From NCBI GenBank assembly GCA_035541895.1, contig DATKMK010000109.1, positions 124,001 through 188,000 of the forward strand: a stretch of DNA of 64,000 bases, in the 5' to 3' direction. Positions 41,917 through 51,371 of this stretch are shown here, one piece after another (the first letter of the stretch is position 1; every line of letters begins with the position of its first letter). The notes below the pieces were generated by a model. That model searched no databases. It was given only the letters and a program-made list of their open reading frames with translations, and had not been told where the DNA came from. The position numbers were made by a program, and so were the translations under genes. This DNA is from DATKMK01 sp035541895. Lineage in GTDB: Bacteria > Desulfobacterota > Binatia > HRBIN30 > JACQVA1.

Positions 41917-42505
41917 TCGCCTGATTGAAGACGTCAGCCCGACCAGCCGGCGTCACGTCTTCGGCGACCCCCCACAATCGACGCTGAAGGCGCGCCCTCG
42001 AACCGCGCACCGACACGCCGAACACCCGCGCCAGCACCCGCGCCGCATTGGTGTCGAGAATCGCCGCGTCCCGACCGAATGCGAAGCTCAACACCGCGCC
42101 AGCCGTGTAGCGGCCGATGCCGGGAAGAGCGCGAATAGTGACCGGGTCATCCGGCAATCGTCCGTCGTGTTCGATCATCACCCGCTTGGCGGTCGCGTGC
42201 AAGTGGCGCGCACGCGCGTAGTAGCCGAGCCCGTCCCACGCTTCGCGCACTTCGCCGGCGCCGGCGTTCGCCAGGTCTTCAATCGACGGGTAGCGACGCA
42301 CAAAGCGCGCATAGAACGATCGCACCCGTTCCACCTGCGTCTGCTGCAACATGATCTCCGACACCAAGATGCGATACGGATCGCGCGTGCGCCGCCACGG
42401 CAGATCACGGCCGCGGCGGCGGTACCAGCGAATCAGCCGCCGCTGGAAATCTTCAACTTGCTCGCTCGGCAATCGGACGCGGCGAGTGCCCCGGCGCTTG
42501 GTCAT
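41729..42505 (-). CDS. mutY: A/G-specific adenine glycosylase, short form
   Basis: The 258-residue protein has the helix-hairpin-helix DNA glycosylase core: RDLPWRRTRDPYRILVSEI with MLQQTQVERV, LPGIGRYTAGAVLSFAFG, and the aspartate in ILDTNAARVLARVFG. The [4Fe-4S] cluster cysteines are in CRARQPECRRCPVRRAC. It removes adenine mispaired with 8-oxoguanine. The C-terminal NUDIX-like domain of full-length MutY (~350 residues) is missing; the last 30 residues are a Ser/Arg-rich tail. The 3' end overlaps the acetyltransferase gene, which may have disrupted a longer original. Confidence 0.88.
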   Translation of the reverse strand: MTKRRGTRRVRLPSEQVEDFQRRLIRWYRRRGRDLPWRRTRDPYRILVSEIMLQQTQVERVRSFYARFVRRYPSIEDLANAGAGEVREAWDGLGYYARARHLHATAKRVMIEHDGRLPDDPVTIRALPGIGRYTAGAVLSFAFGRDAAILDTNAARVLARVFGVSVRGSRARLQRRLWGVAEDVTPAGRADVFNQAIMDLGATVCRARQPECRRCPVRRACRFAAVATGTAVGAPTRGGELNSGSGRSASRSRSARDR

Positions 42506-42690
42506 GGGGGCGTGCCGTACCCGACCACCGGATCAAGCGCAAGGTGACTTGTCACACATCCGTGATGCCTAGGCTGTGTAGTGCGTCCACACTCCCGTCT
42601 GTGGTGTGCGCCCAGATCCGCGACCGATGACAGGGTAACGCTAGCATGCAGCTTTGCATCAGCGGGCCACGGTGCTAGAAGCGGGACGGC

Positions 42691-44595
42691 ATGGATCAGC
42701 CCGGTGTCACCACATGGCGCCAGTTGCTGGATCCGGGGGCCGACATCCCGGTTGCCGGCGCCGGAGATCCCCTGGCCGACGCATATGAGCAAGCGACTCG
42801 CCGGCTGATCACTCAGCGCGCGCCGTTGATTGCATCCCTGTTTTTCTTCTTCATCGGCAATGGGAGCCTGCTCGAAGCGTGGTTCTATCCCGAGCGCGTG
42901 ACGCACCTGCTGACCGTGTGCGCGGTCGAAGGGGCGGTGTGCATACTCCACGTGATGCTCGCCCGGCGCCGGCCGGAGTGGGTGTGGGTGAACGCGCAAG
43001 CGACCTGCAGCGCGCTGGTCGCGTGCATGGCGACGTACTTCGCCGTCTCCCACGCCAACGCGGAACTGCTGGCGGTGGCACTGACGCTGTTCCTCACCGG
43101 CACGGTCGTGGTGTTTCCGTGGCGCGCGCGCGGCCAAGCCGCGATAAGCGCCGCGACGGTCGTCGTGTTCGTTCTGGCGCTCGCCAACGGAGCGCGGGCA
43201 AGCATTCCGGTCAGCTATGCGGTCTTCACCGTCCTCACCGCCGGAACGCTGACGACGTTGGGTGCCTTCCTGTTCGATCGTCACCGCTGGACGGCGTTTC
43301 GCCACGCGGCCGAGTTGGTACGCGCGAACGAGCGCCAGAGCCAGGAAGCGGATCTTTCGAATGCGCTGCTCAAGCTGACCGAAGTCTTGAACGAACAACT
43401 GAGCGATCCGCGCGCGACCGCCGAGCGACTGAACGAGCACGCGCGCAGCGTGCTTGGTTTCGAGTGGTGCAGCACCTATCTGTTCGACGAGTCGCGCGAG
43501 GTCTTCCGCGCGGTCGCCGTGAGCGGATTGCGCGCCGATCTCTCCGACGAGATTCGCGCGGTGGAAATTCCTCGCGCCGGCTTTCGCACCCCGGATCGCC
43601 TGCGTCGCGACGGCGTGATCGAGGTCGTCGGCACGCCGCCGGATGACTTCCCGTTCGGTCCGCTGATGGAACGCTGGCACGCGCGCTCGCTGCTCGCGTG
43701 CAGCATCGTGCGCGGTAATCAGGTCATCGCGGTGTTGGCGGGAGGCTACAGCGAGCGAGCGCGTCCGTTCAGTGGGATGCAGCGGCGGCTCCTGCAGGGC
43801 ATCGCGCGCCACGCCGCGGTTGCGCTCGACAACGCACGATTGATCGACACCGCGCGCGAGGCGAATCGCATCAAATCCGAGTTCGTCGCCACGGTGTCGC
43901 ACGAATTGCGGACGCCGCTCAATGTCATCTTGGGATACACCGACCTGCTGCTCGAACACGCGCTGGGCGAACTGAGCCCGGAACAACATGACGCGCTGAC
44001 ACGGCTGCGCACCCGCTCGCTGCACCTGCTCGATCTGATTCAGGACACGCTCGATCTCAATCGTCTCGAAAGCGGGCGCATCCCGCTCACGATCGAAGAT
44101 TTCTCCGTCGGCGAACTGCTGCACAGCCTGCGCTCCAACGTCCCGGCGGCGTGGCGACACCCCGGCGTGCGGCTCGAATGGGATGCGTCGCAGGACCACC
44201 TCGTGCTGCGCAGCGATCGCGCCAAGGTCGAGATGATCGTGCGCAACCTCATCCACAACGCGCTCAAGTATACCGAACACGGCGTGGTCGCCGTCGGCGT
44301 CTCGTCGCAACCCGCCACCGGAGCGGTGGAGTTCTCGGTCCGCGACACCGGCGCGGGCATTCCCGAGAGCGACCTGCCGAAGGTTTTCGAGATGTTTCAA
44401 CAGGTGAACGGCAGCGCATACCGCATCGAGAGCACCGGCGTGGGACTCGGGCTCTATATCGTGCGGCGCTTGATCGAAGTCCTCGGCGGCACCGTGCGAG
44501 CCACCAGCAAAGTCGGCGAAGGCTCGTGCTTCACCGTCTCGCTGCCGCTTCAGCCCGCGCCGGGTCTTTTGCCGAATGAACCGGAAGAGCCGTAA
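42691..44595 (+). CDS. Membrane sensor histidine kinase with GAF domain
   Basis: The 634-residue protein has six predicted membrane helices between residues ~45 and 205, then a GAF domain (about 225-385) and the kinase core. The phosphoacceptor histidine is His404 in VSHELRTPLNVILGY. The ATP domain has NLIHNALKYTEHG (N box), DTGAGIPESD (G1) and STGVGLGLYIVRR (G2). No response-regulator gene is adjacent, so its partner lies elsewhere. The stimulus sensed by the membrane/GAF part is unknown. It is divergent to mutY with 185 bases between; no clear promoter was identified. Confidence 0.92.
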   Translation: MDQPGVTTWRQLLDPGADIPVAGAGDPLADAYEQATRRLITQRAPLIASLFFFFIGNGSLLEAWFYPERVTHLLTVCAVEGAVCILHVMLARRRPEWVWVNAQATCSALVACMATYFAVSHANAELLAVALTLFLTGTVVVFPWRARGQAAISAATVVVFVLALANGARASIPVSYAVFTVLTAGTLTTLGAFLFDRHRWTAFRHAAELVRANERQSQEADLSNALLKLTEVLNEQLSDPRATAERLNEHARSVLGFEWCSTYLFDESREVFRAVAVSGLRADLSDEIRAVEIPRAGFRTPDRLRRDGVIEVVGTPPDDFPFGPLMERWHARSLLACSIVRGNQVIAVLAGGYSERARPFSGMQRRLLQGIARHAAVALDNARLIDTAREANRIKSEFVATVSHELRTPLNVILGYTDLLLEHALGELSPEQHDALTRLRTRSLHLLDLIQDTLDLNRLESGRIPLTIEDFSVGELLHSLRSNVPAAWRHPGVRLEWDASQDHLVLRSDRAKVEMIVRNLIHNALKYTEHGVVAVGVSSQPATGAVEFSVRDTGAGIPESDLPKVFEMFQQVNGSAYRIESTGVGLGLYIVRRLIEVLGGTVRATSKVGEGSCFTVSLPLQPAPGLLPNEPEEP

Positions 44596-44622
44596 CCCGG
44601 GCGGCGCCGCAACGGCTTGGCC

Positions 44623-45195
44623 TCAGGAGCGCTCTGTCTCGGTGCCCGACTCGGTCCGATCGCCGCCGGTCCCCGCTGCGGGCGACAACTCTGCGCTGCG
44701 CAGCCGGGCGGTGAAACGACCGAGCATCCACAGTAAGTGGCTGCGACTGGCGGCGTCGTGTAAGGTCGCCAGCCCCTGCTTCGCGATTGCATCGGCGCGC
44801 GCGCGATCCTGCAAATCGACCAGCACGATCTCGATCATGGCGACATACGGATATACCTCGGCGGGAAATTGCGCCGCGATCCTTCTGTACTCCAAGATGG
44901 CCTGCTCATAGCGGCCGTGGCGGCGGTGCGCCTCGGCCAGACTGTAACCCGGTTCGGGAGGAATCGTGCGGCGCGGATAGAACAGCCCGCCGATGGGCTG
45001 CGAGATCAAAGCCGCGAGCGGACGCGCGATGACGATCGCTGCAATCACAACGCAGATGAGGCCGGCGAACCGCTCTCCGCCGTCGTCGGCATCGCCCTTC
45101 GTCGTGGCGAAGAGATACCATGCCACTGCAACCATGGCCGCGGCGACTGCCGCCCGCCCGCCCAACTCGATTAGCGTGTCGCGACGATCATCCAT
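44623..45195 (-). CDS. Membrane-anchored TPR-like protein, function unknown
   Basis: The 190-residue protein has two N-terminal hydrophobic segments (AAVAAAMVAVAWYLFA, ICVVIAAIVIARPLAALI). The cytosolic or periplasmic part that follows contains one or two tetratricopeptide-like motifs (YSLAEAHRRHGRYEQAILEY). The C-terminus is low complexity and Thr/Glu-rich. The gene starts 74 bases after the end of the class II aldolase gene, in the same orientation, so they might be co-transcribed. No family beyond TPR-like is recognised. Confidence 0.65.
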   Translation of the reverse strand: MDDRRDTLIELGGRAAVAAAMVAVAWYLFATTKGDADDGGERFAGLICVVIAAIVIARPLAALISQPIGGLFYPRRTIPPEPGYSLAEAHRRHGRYEQAILEYRRIAAQFPAEVYPYVAMIEIVLVDLQDRARADAIAKQGLATLHDAASRSHLLWMLGRFTARLRSAELSPAAGTGGDRTESGTETERS

Positions 45196-45269
45196 GAAGC
45201 CGCACCAGCCACGATGTCACTCGCCGATACCGCGGTCGTTTGTCGATGCAGACCCGAGATCGTGCTTCC

Positions 45270-45905
45270 TCAGATGAACTCCGCGAGGCTCGCGAGTTGC
45301 TCCACCCACTCGTTGGGCAGCACGCTGACGGAGCCGCCGAACTGCTTGACGTAGAGCACGATCTTGGCGGTCTCCTCCAGCATCATCGCGCGGGTGGAGG
45401 CGTCGCGCAGCGTCTTGCCCACGGTCATCAAGCCGTGATTCTGCAGAATCGCGCCGCGGCTCTTCTTGAGCGCTTCGCCGACCGCGTCGGCCAACTCGCG
45501 GGACCCCGGCATGAACCACGGCACCGTGACGGTATCGCGCAGAAACACGGCGTCGGTGTTGATCGGCGGGAAGGTTTGGTTGCAGATCCCGAAGGCCGTG
45601 GCGATCGGCGCGTGCGTGTGCACGGCGCCGGTCGATCCCGGCCGGACTCGGTAGCATTCGGCGTGCATTTGGTATTCGACGGACGGCGTCCGCGTACCTT
45701 CGAGCACCGTACCGTCAGGCTTCACATGCACGAGATCGGCTTCGGTGAGGCCGCCTTTGTACATCCGGCTCGGCGTGATCCAGAAGGTCTCACCATCGCC
45801 GGAGCGGGCGCTGATGTTCCCACCGGTCGCGGTCAACAACCCCATAGCGAACAGTTCGTTGGTAATCTGAATGATGTGCTCTTTGGCTTCGGCGTCGGTG
45901 AGCAT
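45270..45905 (-). CDS. Class II aldolase/adducin-family protein
   Basis: This 211-residue protein has the zinc-binding HTH of the family (GAVHTHAPIATAFG) and a third histidine in QNHGLMTVG. The N-terminal NISAR and TPS motifs resemble the phosphate site of fuculose-phosphate aldolases. It would cleave or rearrange a sugar-like substrate, for example fuculose- or ribulose-phosphate, but the family also contains decarboxylases and demethylases. GGAGGAGG nine bases upstream sets the start at 45905 rather than the longer frame. It points away from the neighbouring hydrolase gene. Confidence 0.85.
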   Translation of the reverse strand: MLTDAEAKEHIIQITNELFAMGLLTATGGNISARSGDGETFWITPSRMYKGGLTEADLVHVKPDGTVLEGTRTPSVEYQMHAECYRVRPGSTGAVHTHAPIATAFGICNQTFPPINTDAVFLRDTVTVPWFMPGSRELADAVGEALKKSRGAILQNHGLMTVGKTLRDASTRAMMLEETAKIVLYVKQFGGSVSVLPNEWVEQLASLAEFI

Positions 45906-46011
45906 GGCGTGCAGCCTCCTCCGGCTTGGTGTGTAGCCGAAATCCGCGCCGCTGCGCCAGCGCCACCGGCGCAGTTGCACCAGCCCGCGTCAGGCCGTAT
46001 GCACCCGCGCG

Positions 46012-46827
46012 ATGGATCGCGATCTCGTCGCCAACGGTCTGCGGCTGCACTATCTCGAATGGACGAACACGAGCGCGCCGCCGCTGCTGTTGCTCCACGG
46101 CGGGTCGGCACACGCGCATTGGTGGGACTGGTTTGCGCCGCTGATCGCCGATCGCTTTCACGTCCTGGCGCTCGACCTGCGTGGTCACGGGGATAGCGAC
46201 TGGTCCGACCCGCCCGCTTACGAGATCGACGATTACGCGCGCGACGTGGTCGCGTTCGTCGAGCATTTCGATCTGCGCGCGCTGCGTCTGATCGGCCATT
46301 CCTTGGGCGGAACCATCGCGGCGACCGCCGCGGCGCGAATCGCCGACCGGTTGGCGGCGCTGGTCATCGTCGACTCGCGCACCAAAGCCAGCTCGGATGG
46401 ATCGCGATTCATGCAACGCTTGGCGCAGATGCCGCACCCGCGCTACCGCTCGCGCGAACAGGGCGTCGCCCAGTACCGGCTGCTCCCCCGCGACAGTTCG
46501 GCGCCGCCCGACGTGCTGGCAGCGATCGCGGTGCATGCGCTGCGCGCCAGCTCGGATGAAACGCATTGGACGTTCAAGTTCGATCGCGCGGCGTTGGCGG
46601 CGATTCGCAGTCACGACATTGCGCCCGCGCTCGCGCAGTTACGCTGTCCGATCCTAGCCGTGCGCGGCGGCGCCAGTCCGTTGATGTCGGACACAGCGAT
46701 CGCGGCGTTGCGGGCCGCCGCGCCGCAGCTCGAAGTCGTCACCATCGCCGGCGCGCACCACCACGTGATGCTCGAACGGCCCGCAGAGTTCGCCGCGGCG
46801 GTGATTCCGTTTCTCGATCGCGCCTAG
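46012..46827 (+). CDS. Alpha/beta-hydrolase
   Basis: The 271-residue protein has a classical alpha/beta-hydrolase core. HGGSAHAHWWDWF forms the oxyanion-loop region; the nucleophile serine is in LIGHSLGGTIAA. A likely acid lies around IVDSRTK or further on, and the base histidine is in IAGAHHHVMLERP. It would hydrolyse an ester, lactone or similar bond. It is followed by another hydrolase gene after 52 bases. The pair may process the same substrate, which is not known. Confidence 0.87.
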   Translation: MDRDLVANGLRLHYLEWTNTSAPPLLLLHGGSAHAHWWDWFAPLIADRFHVLALDLRGHGDSDWSDPPAYEIDDYARDVVAFVEHFDLRALRLIGHSLGGTIAATAAARIADRLAALVIVDSRTKASSDGSRFMQRLAQMPHPRYRSREQGVAQYRLLPRDSSAPPDVLAAIAVHALRASSDETHWTFKFDRAALAAIRSHDIAPALAQLRCPILAVRGGASPLMSDTAIAALRAAAPQLEVVTIAGAHHHVMLERPAEFAAAVIPFLDRA

Positions 46828-46879
46828 CCGCGCACGCGACCTTGCCGCCCTCGCCTCTCGGGTGTAAGCAGCGGGCGTC

Positions 46880-47656
46880 ATGGCACATCGGTCCGAGTTT
46901 CTCTCCGTGCGCGATGTGCGGACCCATCTCATGCACGGCGGGCGCGGCGATCCGCTGCTCGTCATGGCTCCTGAGTTCGGCAGCGGCGTGTGGCACCCGT
47001 ATCTCGACCGCTTGGCGGCACACTTTCGCGTGCTCGCCCCCGATCACCTTGGCTTCGGCGAGAGCGAGCGTCCCGAGTGGTTGGATGATGTCGATGACTT
47101 GGTCCTGCACTACGTCGACTTGCTCGACGCGCTCGAGGTGCCACAGGTGGCGATCCTCGGCACCTCGTTCGGCGGATGGATCGCCGCGGAGTTCGCGGTC
47201 GCGCATCCCGAACGCGTGCGGCACCTGATTCTCGTCGGCGCGGCCGGTCTGAAGATCGACGGGGTGCCGCGCTATGACCTGTTCCTCAATCCGATCGAGG
47301 ACATCCTTCGGCATCTGTTCCACGATGAAACGCGCGCCGCGCAACTGTTACCCACCGAGTACGGGCCGGACGTCGTGGTGCACGCCTACCGCGAATCGAC
47401 GACATTGGCGCGACTCGCGTGGAATCCGTACCTCTACAACCCGAAGCTGGAGCGCCGGCTCGCGCGTATCAGCGCACCGACACTGGTCGTGTGGGGCGAG
47501 CACGACAACTTTCTTCCTCCAGCGTATGGGCACGCCTACACGCGTGCGATTCCGGGTGCTCGATTGCACACGATTGCCAACTGCGGCCACCTCGTCCCGT
47601 TCGAGCAAACGGAACCCTTCGTGGACGCCGCAGTCGACTTCCTCCTCCGACGATAG
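46880..47656 (+). CDS. Alpha/beta-hydrolase
   Basis: The 258-residue protein is a second alpha/beta-hydrolase. Its nucleophile is in ILGTSFGGWIAAEFA, the acid in VVWGEHDNFLPP and the base in IANCGHLVPFEQTEP. It resembles meta-cleavage-type hydrolases and esterases; the class cannot be narrowed. It is followed 33 bases later by a flavin monooxygenase, a pairing that is common for degradation of small organic compounds. Confidence 0.87.
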   Translation: MAHRSEFLSVRDVRTHLMHGGRGDPLLVMAPEFGSGVWHPYLDRLAAHFRVLAPDHLGFGESERPEWLDDVDDLVLHYVDLLDALEVPQVAILGTSFGGWIAAEFAVAHPERVRHLILVGAAGLKIDGVPRYDLFLNPIEDILRHLFHDETRAAQLLPTEYGPDVVVHAYRESTTLARLAWNPYLYNPKLERRLARISAPTLVVWGEHDNFLPPAYGHAYTRAIPGARLHTIANCGHLVPFEQTEPFVDAAVDFLLRR

Positions 47657-47689
47657 GCGATATGCCATAAGCCGCCGGCGGGTTGCTGC

Positions 47690-48862
47690 ATGCAGTTCTA
47701 CTACTTTCATCTCATGCCGTGGCCGGATCTGCCGGCCGACTTTGACCGGCGCTATCCGTCCTCGTGGGTAATGCTGCCCAATCGCATCTACGACCCGCAG
47801 CGCGGGCAGCAGCTCTACAACGAGTACCTCGACGAACTGGAGCGCGCGGAAGCGCTTGGCTTCGACGGATTGGGCGTCAACGAACATCATCAGAACGCCT
47901 ACGGCACGATGCCGGCGCCGAACCTGATGGCGGCGGCGCTCGTGCGGCGAACCCGCACGGCGAAGATCGCGATTCTCGGCAACGGCATCGCGCTGCATGA
48001 TCATCCGCTGCGGATCGCCGAAGAGATCGCAATGCTCGACGTGATGTCGGGCGGGCGCATCATCTCGGGCTTCGTGCGCGGCATCGGCTGCGAGTATCTG
48101 TCACTCGGCGTGAATCCGACCTATTCGCGCGAGCGATTCTACGAGGCGCACGACCTGATCGTGCGGGCGTGGACCGAACCCGGTCCGTTCGCCTTCGAGG
48201 GCAAGCACTACCGCGTTCGCTACGTGAACCCGTGGCCGCGCCCGCTGCAGCAACCCCATCCGCCGATCTGGCTGCCGTCGCAGGGCAGCACCGAAACCAT
48301 TCGCTTCGCCGTGCAGCGTCGCTATCCGTTCGTCACCGTCTTCACCGCCTACGCCCACACCAAGCGCTTGCTCGAAGAATACAAAGCCGAAGCCCAACGC
48401 GCGGGGTACGTGGCGCCGCCGGAGCAGATCGGCTTCGCGCTGCCAGTGTACGTCGCGGAAACCGACGCGCGCGCGCGCGAGGAAGCCAAGGCGCACGTCA
48501 TGTGGCTGTTCCACCGCGGCTTGAAGATTCCCCCGCACTGGCTGCTGCCGCCCGGCTACGTCACCGAGTCGTCGCTGCGCAAGTTCCTCGCGGCCGAGAT
48601 GAAGCCGCCGAGCGACTTGAGCTTCGACGCGCTGGAGCGCGCCGGCTATGTCTTGTTGGGGAGCGCCAGCACCGTGCGAGACCGACTCAAGGAATATTGG
48701 AAGGACCTCGGCTTCGGCCTCTTCATCGGCGGCGGTCGCATCGGCGATATGCCGCACGACAAGGCGAGCAAGAGCCAAGAACTGTTCGCGCGCGATGTCA
48801 TACCCGCGCTGCGGGCGGAGTGCGGGTCCGCCCCCTCGCCCTCTGGGAGAGGGTCGAGGTGA
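47690..48862 (+). CDS. Luciferase-like (LLM class) flavin-dependent oxidoreductase
   Basis: The 390-residue protein has the luciferase-like TIM-barrel pattern: MQFYYFHLMPWPDLPADF, GLGVNEHHQNAYGTMPAPN, a flavin/substrate loop EIAMLDVMSGGRIISGFVRG, and PPIWLPSQGSTETIRFAVQR. It is longer than the LLM protein at 37900 and belongs to another subgroup. The last ten residues (APSPSGRGSR) are encoded by a repeat element that overlaps the stop, so they are probably a recent, non-functional extension. It may feed a product to the two hydrolases encoded just upstream. Confidence 0.85.
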   Translation: MQFYYFHLMPWPDLPADFDRRYPSSWVMLPNRIYDPQRGQQLYNEYLDELERAEALGFDGLGVNEHHQNAYGTMPAPNLMAAALVRRTRTAKIAILGNGIALHDHPLRIAEEIAMLDVMSGGRIISGFVRGIGCEYLSLGVNPTYSRERFYEAHDLIVRAWTEPGPFAFEGKHYRVRYVNPWPRPLQQPHPPIWLPSQGSTETIRFAVQRRYPFVTVFTAYAHTKRLLEEYKAEAQRAGYVAPPEQIGFALPVYVAETDARAREEAKAHVMWLFHRGLKIPPHWLLPPGYVTESSLRKFLAAEMKPPSDLSFDALERAGYVLLGSASTVRDRLKEYWKDLGFGLFIGGGRIGDMPHDKASKSQELFARDVIPALRAECGSAPSPSGRGSR

Positions 48863-48867
48863 GGGCG
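48832..48867. repeat. Small palindromic repeat at the end of the flavin oxidoreductase gene
   Basis: The sequence carries CCCTCT-GGG-AGAGGG (48839-48853) with GAGGTGAGGG just after, an element type common in GC-rich genomes. It supplies the last ten codons of the flavin oxidoreductase. A related copy occurs at 56745-56784. Confidence 0.55.
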
Positions 48868-48872
48868 CCCAA

Positions 48873-50141
48873 GTGATCGACTTCATCGACGAACCGGCGC
48901 GTCGCACGCCGGTGTTGGCCGAGACGCAAGTGCTGGTGGTCGGCGGCGGCTCGGCCGGCGCGGCGGCAGCAATTGCAGCGGCGCGCAACGGCGCCGACGT
49001 GATGCTGGTCGAACGCAACGGATCGCTCGGTGGTCTCGCCACCGGCGGGTTGATCATATTGCTGCTCACGCTCGACGACGGCGACGGCCATCAGGTCATC
49101 GGCGGTTTGTGCCAGGAGGTCGTCGATCGCTTGAGCGCACGCCGCGCCGCATTCTTTCCAGCGGCGGACACGTGGGGTTCTACCGACGCGCAGCTTGTCG
49201 ATCGGGCGCGACATTGGGGTCTGGTGTGGGGCTCGGGACCGCATCGCGTGCGCTACTCGGTGGCGTACGATCCAGAAGAGTTTCGCTTCGCTTTGAACGA
49301 GCTGTGCGAAGCCAGCCAGGTCCGCCTGCTGTTTCATTCGTGGGCCTGCGAAGCATTGCGCGATGGTGATCGAGTGCGCGGCGTGACGTTCCAGAGCAAG
49401 TCGGGCCGCTTCGCGATTCTCGCCGACGTCGTCATCGACAGCACCGGCGACGGCGACATCATCGCGTCGGCCGGCGTTCCCTTCGAGCTGGAGAAAGTAC
49501 TGCCGTGGCTGTGGTTCCGCGTGGGCGGCGTAAAGGACGTCGACGCCGCGATCGCCGAAGGGGGCTGGTTCTTCAAGACGATCGGCGCGGATCAGGTGTT
49601 GCTGCCGTGGGGCGCAACCGATCGCGTGATTCGCAAGATCGACGCGACCGATCCGCGCGACCTCACGCTCGCTGAGGTCGAGTGCCGCAAGAAGGTGATG
49701 GAAGCCGTCGATCAACTGCGCCGCGACCTGCCGCAATTCAGGGACGCGCACCTCTGCGACATCGCGACCCAGCTCGGCATCACCGAAAGCCGGCGGATGA
49801 TCGGCGAATACGTGTTGACGCGCGACGACATTGACAAGCCGCTGCCCGACGTCATCGCGATCACCGGCCACTGGACCAAGTACGGGACGCTGTACTGGAT
49901 TCCGTATCGTTCCCTGCTCGCGAAGGAGTACACCAACCTGCTGGCCGCCGGTCGCTGCATCTCGGTCGATCACCGCACCCATCACGCGACCAAGGAGATC
50001 CCGTCATGCATGGCGACCGGCGAAGCCGCCGGCACCGCCGCAGCGCTCGCCGTCGCGCAACGCGTCTCGTTGAAGCACCTCGACGTGGCCGCAGTGCAGC
50101 ACCGCCTCCGGACAAGCGGCGCCATCCTGGATGCACAGTAG
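48873..50141 (+). CDS. FAD-dependent oxidoreductase (FAD_oxidored family)
   Basis: The 422-residue protein starts with a Rossmann FAD-binding motif VLVVGGGSAGAAAAIAAARN, then GGLATGGLIILLLTLDDGD. The substrate-domain block VVIDSTGDGDIIASAGVPFE follows, and near the C-terminus LLAAGRCISVDHRTHHATKE with the FAD-contacting region. It would oxidise a small substrate with electron transfer to an unknown acceptor. GTG at 48873, with GAGGG eight bases earlier, gives the correct N-terminus; the frame extends upstream only as a shadow of the previous gene. It follows the LLM flavin oxidoreductase by ten bases. Confidence 0.86.
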   Translation: MIDFIDEPARRTPVLAETQVLVVGGGSAGAAAAIAAARNGADVMLVERNGSLGGLATGGLIILLLTLDDGDGHQVIGGLCQEVVDRLSARRAAFFPAADTWGSTDAQLVDRARHWGLVWGSGPHRVRYSVAYDPEEFRFALNELCEASQVRLLFHSWACEALRDGDRVRGVTFQSKSGRFAILADVVIDSTGDGDIIASAGVPFELEKVLPWLWFRVGGVKDVDAAIAEGGWFFKTIGADQVLLPWGATDRVIRKIDATDPRDLTLAEVECRKKVMEAVDQLRRDLPQFRDAHLCDIATQLGITESRRMIGEYVLTRDDIDKPLPDVIAITGHWTKYGTLYWIPYRSLLAKEYTNLLAAGRCISVDHRTHHATKEIPSCMATGEAAGTAAALAVAQRVSLKHLDVAAVQHRLRTSGAILDAQ

Positions 50142-50161
50142 GGGCGCACGACCGTGCGCCC
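50138..50161. repeat. REP-like palindrome
   Basis: GTAGGGGC starts a near-perfect 9-bp inverted repeat (50142-50150 with 50153-50161, two-base loop) right at the stop of the FAD oxidoreductase gene. It shares the GGGC...GCCC ends with three other elements in this window (53870, 53912, 62600), but the arms differ, so pairing is kept rather than sequence. Confidence 0.6.
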
Positions 50162-50168
50162 TCCTCGG

Positions 50169-51371
50169 TTACCACGGACGACTGCGCGCCCGGCCGACCT
50201 GCAACTTCTGGCGTGCGGTGATCGCGTCGAGCGCCGCGCGGGCATGTCCCGCGACTTCCGGCGATGGATCGCAATCGAGCGCATCGAGAAAATGCTGGTA
50301 GGCGGGCGCAGGTTGATCGAGATCCTCGAGTTGCACCAAGCCGGCGCCGAGATGCGCCGCGGCGGCATCGGGGCCGCTTGGACGATCGCGCAGCGCGCGG
50401 CGATACACCGCGAGCGCCGCGTCGCTGTGGCCCTGCTGGCGCAGCCATTCGGCCAGCGCCAGCGACTCAGTTGGCGCGAGCAAACCTCGCGTCGCTTCGG
50501 GAGCAAGATGGAAGTACGCCGCTGCCGCCTCAGCGAATCGCCCGGCAACGATGGCACCGCGAATCAGCTCGGCTGGAGTTCCAGTCGCTTCAACCTCGGC
50601 GCGCCGAAACTCGCGCGGACGTCCTCTCACTTCACGCCGGTCCATCCACCATGCGATCGCTAGTCCGGCGATAAAGCCGCCGATGTGGGCGCCGTACGCG
50701 ACCCCGCCTCCATCCATCCCGCGAGTGAGCAGAAACGGCAACAGATTGTCCGCGATGAGGAACAAGCCCAACACGAAGCGCGCCGGCACCGTGATCACGT
50801 CCATGAAGAACGGGAAGAACATGAACAACAGCCGCACCGTGTTGCGTGGAAACCAGAGGAAGTAGAAGCCCAGCACGCCGGAGATTGCGCCCGACGCGCC
50901 GACCAGCGGCATCGATGAGGTGGGCGCGAACGCGGTGTGAAACACCGTCGCCGCGACGCCGGTGCCGAGATAGGCCAACAAATAGCGAATCCGCCCGAGA
51001 CGGTATTCGACGTTGTCGCCGTAGATCCACAGGAACAACATGTTGCCGGCGAGATGCAGGAAGCCGCCGTGCAAGAACAGCGAGGTCACCAAACTGACCG
51101 CATCGGGAGCCGCGGGACGGAAACCATAGTGGAACACGAACAGATCGTACGCCGACACCTGCGCCAGAATCTCTTCCATCGGCACCGGTCGGCGCAGATT
51201 GGCCGAGATCACCCGCAGATACTCGCTCAAGATCGGATCGCTCAGATCCGGCGCCGTGAAGCTCAACGGCAACGAGATCAAGACGTACACCGCAACGTTC
51301 GCCGCGATCAACGCGTAGGTCACGAACGGCACGCCGCGCGGATTGGGCGCGTCGCCCAACGGGATGATCAT
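50169..51371 (-). CDS. Rhomboid-family intramembrane serine protease with C-terminal TPR-like region
   Basis: The 400-residue protein starts at MIIPLGDAPNPRGVPFVTYA; GGGAGAGGGG six bases upstream fixes this over a frame 44 codons longer. Six or seven membrane helices follow, with the rhomboid catalytic serine in VGASGAISGVLGFYF and the catalytic histidine in GAHIGGFIAGLAI. The HGGFLHLAGNMLFLWIYGD block precedes the serine. The C-terminal ~150 residues are soluble and TPR-like (ALAEWLRQQGHSDAALAVYR). It cleaves membrane-anchored proteins within the bilayer; its target is unknown. The tail may recruit the substrate. Confidence 0.9.
   Translation of the reverse strand: MIIPLGDAPNPRGVPFVTYALIAANVAVYVLISLPLSFTAPDLSDPILSEYLRVISANLRRPVPMEEILAQVSAYDLFVFHYGFRPAAPDAVSLVTSLFLHGGFLHLAGNMLFLWIYGDNVEYRLGRIRYLLAYLGTGVAATVFHTAFAPTSSMPLVGASGAISGVLGFYFLWFPRNTVRLLFMFFPFFMDVITVPARFVLGLFLIADNLLPFLLTRGMDGGGVAYGAHIGGFIAGLAIAWWMDRREVRGRPREFRRAEVEATGTPAELIRGAIVAGRFAEAAAAYFHLAPEATRGLLAPTESLALAEWLRQQGHSDAALAVYRRALRDRPSGPDAAAAHLGAGLVQLEDLDQPAPAYQHFLDALDCDPSPEVAGHARAALDAITARQKLQVGRARSRPW

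Noticed and set aside
42654..42681. TTGCAT/TAGAAG as promoter of the histidine kinase
   Set aside because: Only 3 and 4 positions match and it would put the transcript start almost on the ATG; too weak to call.
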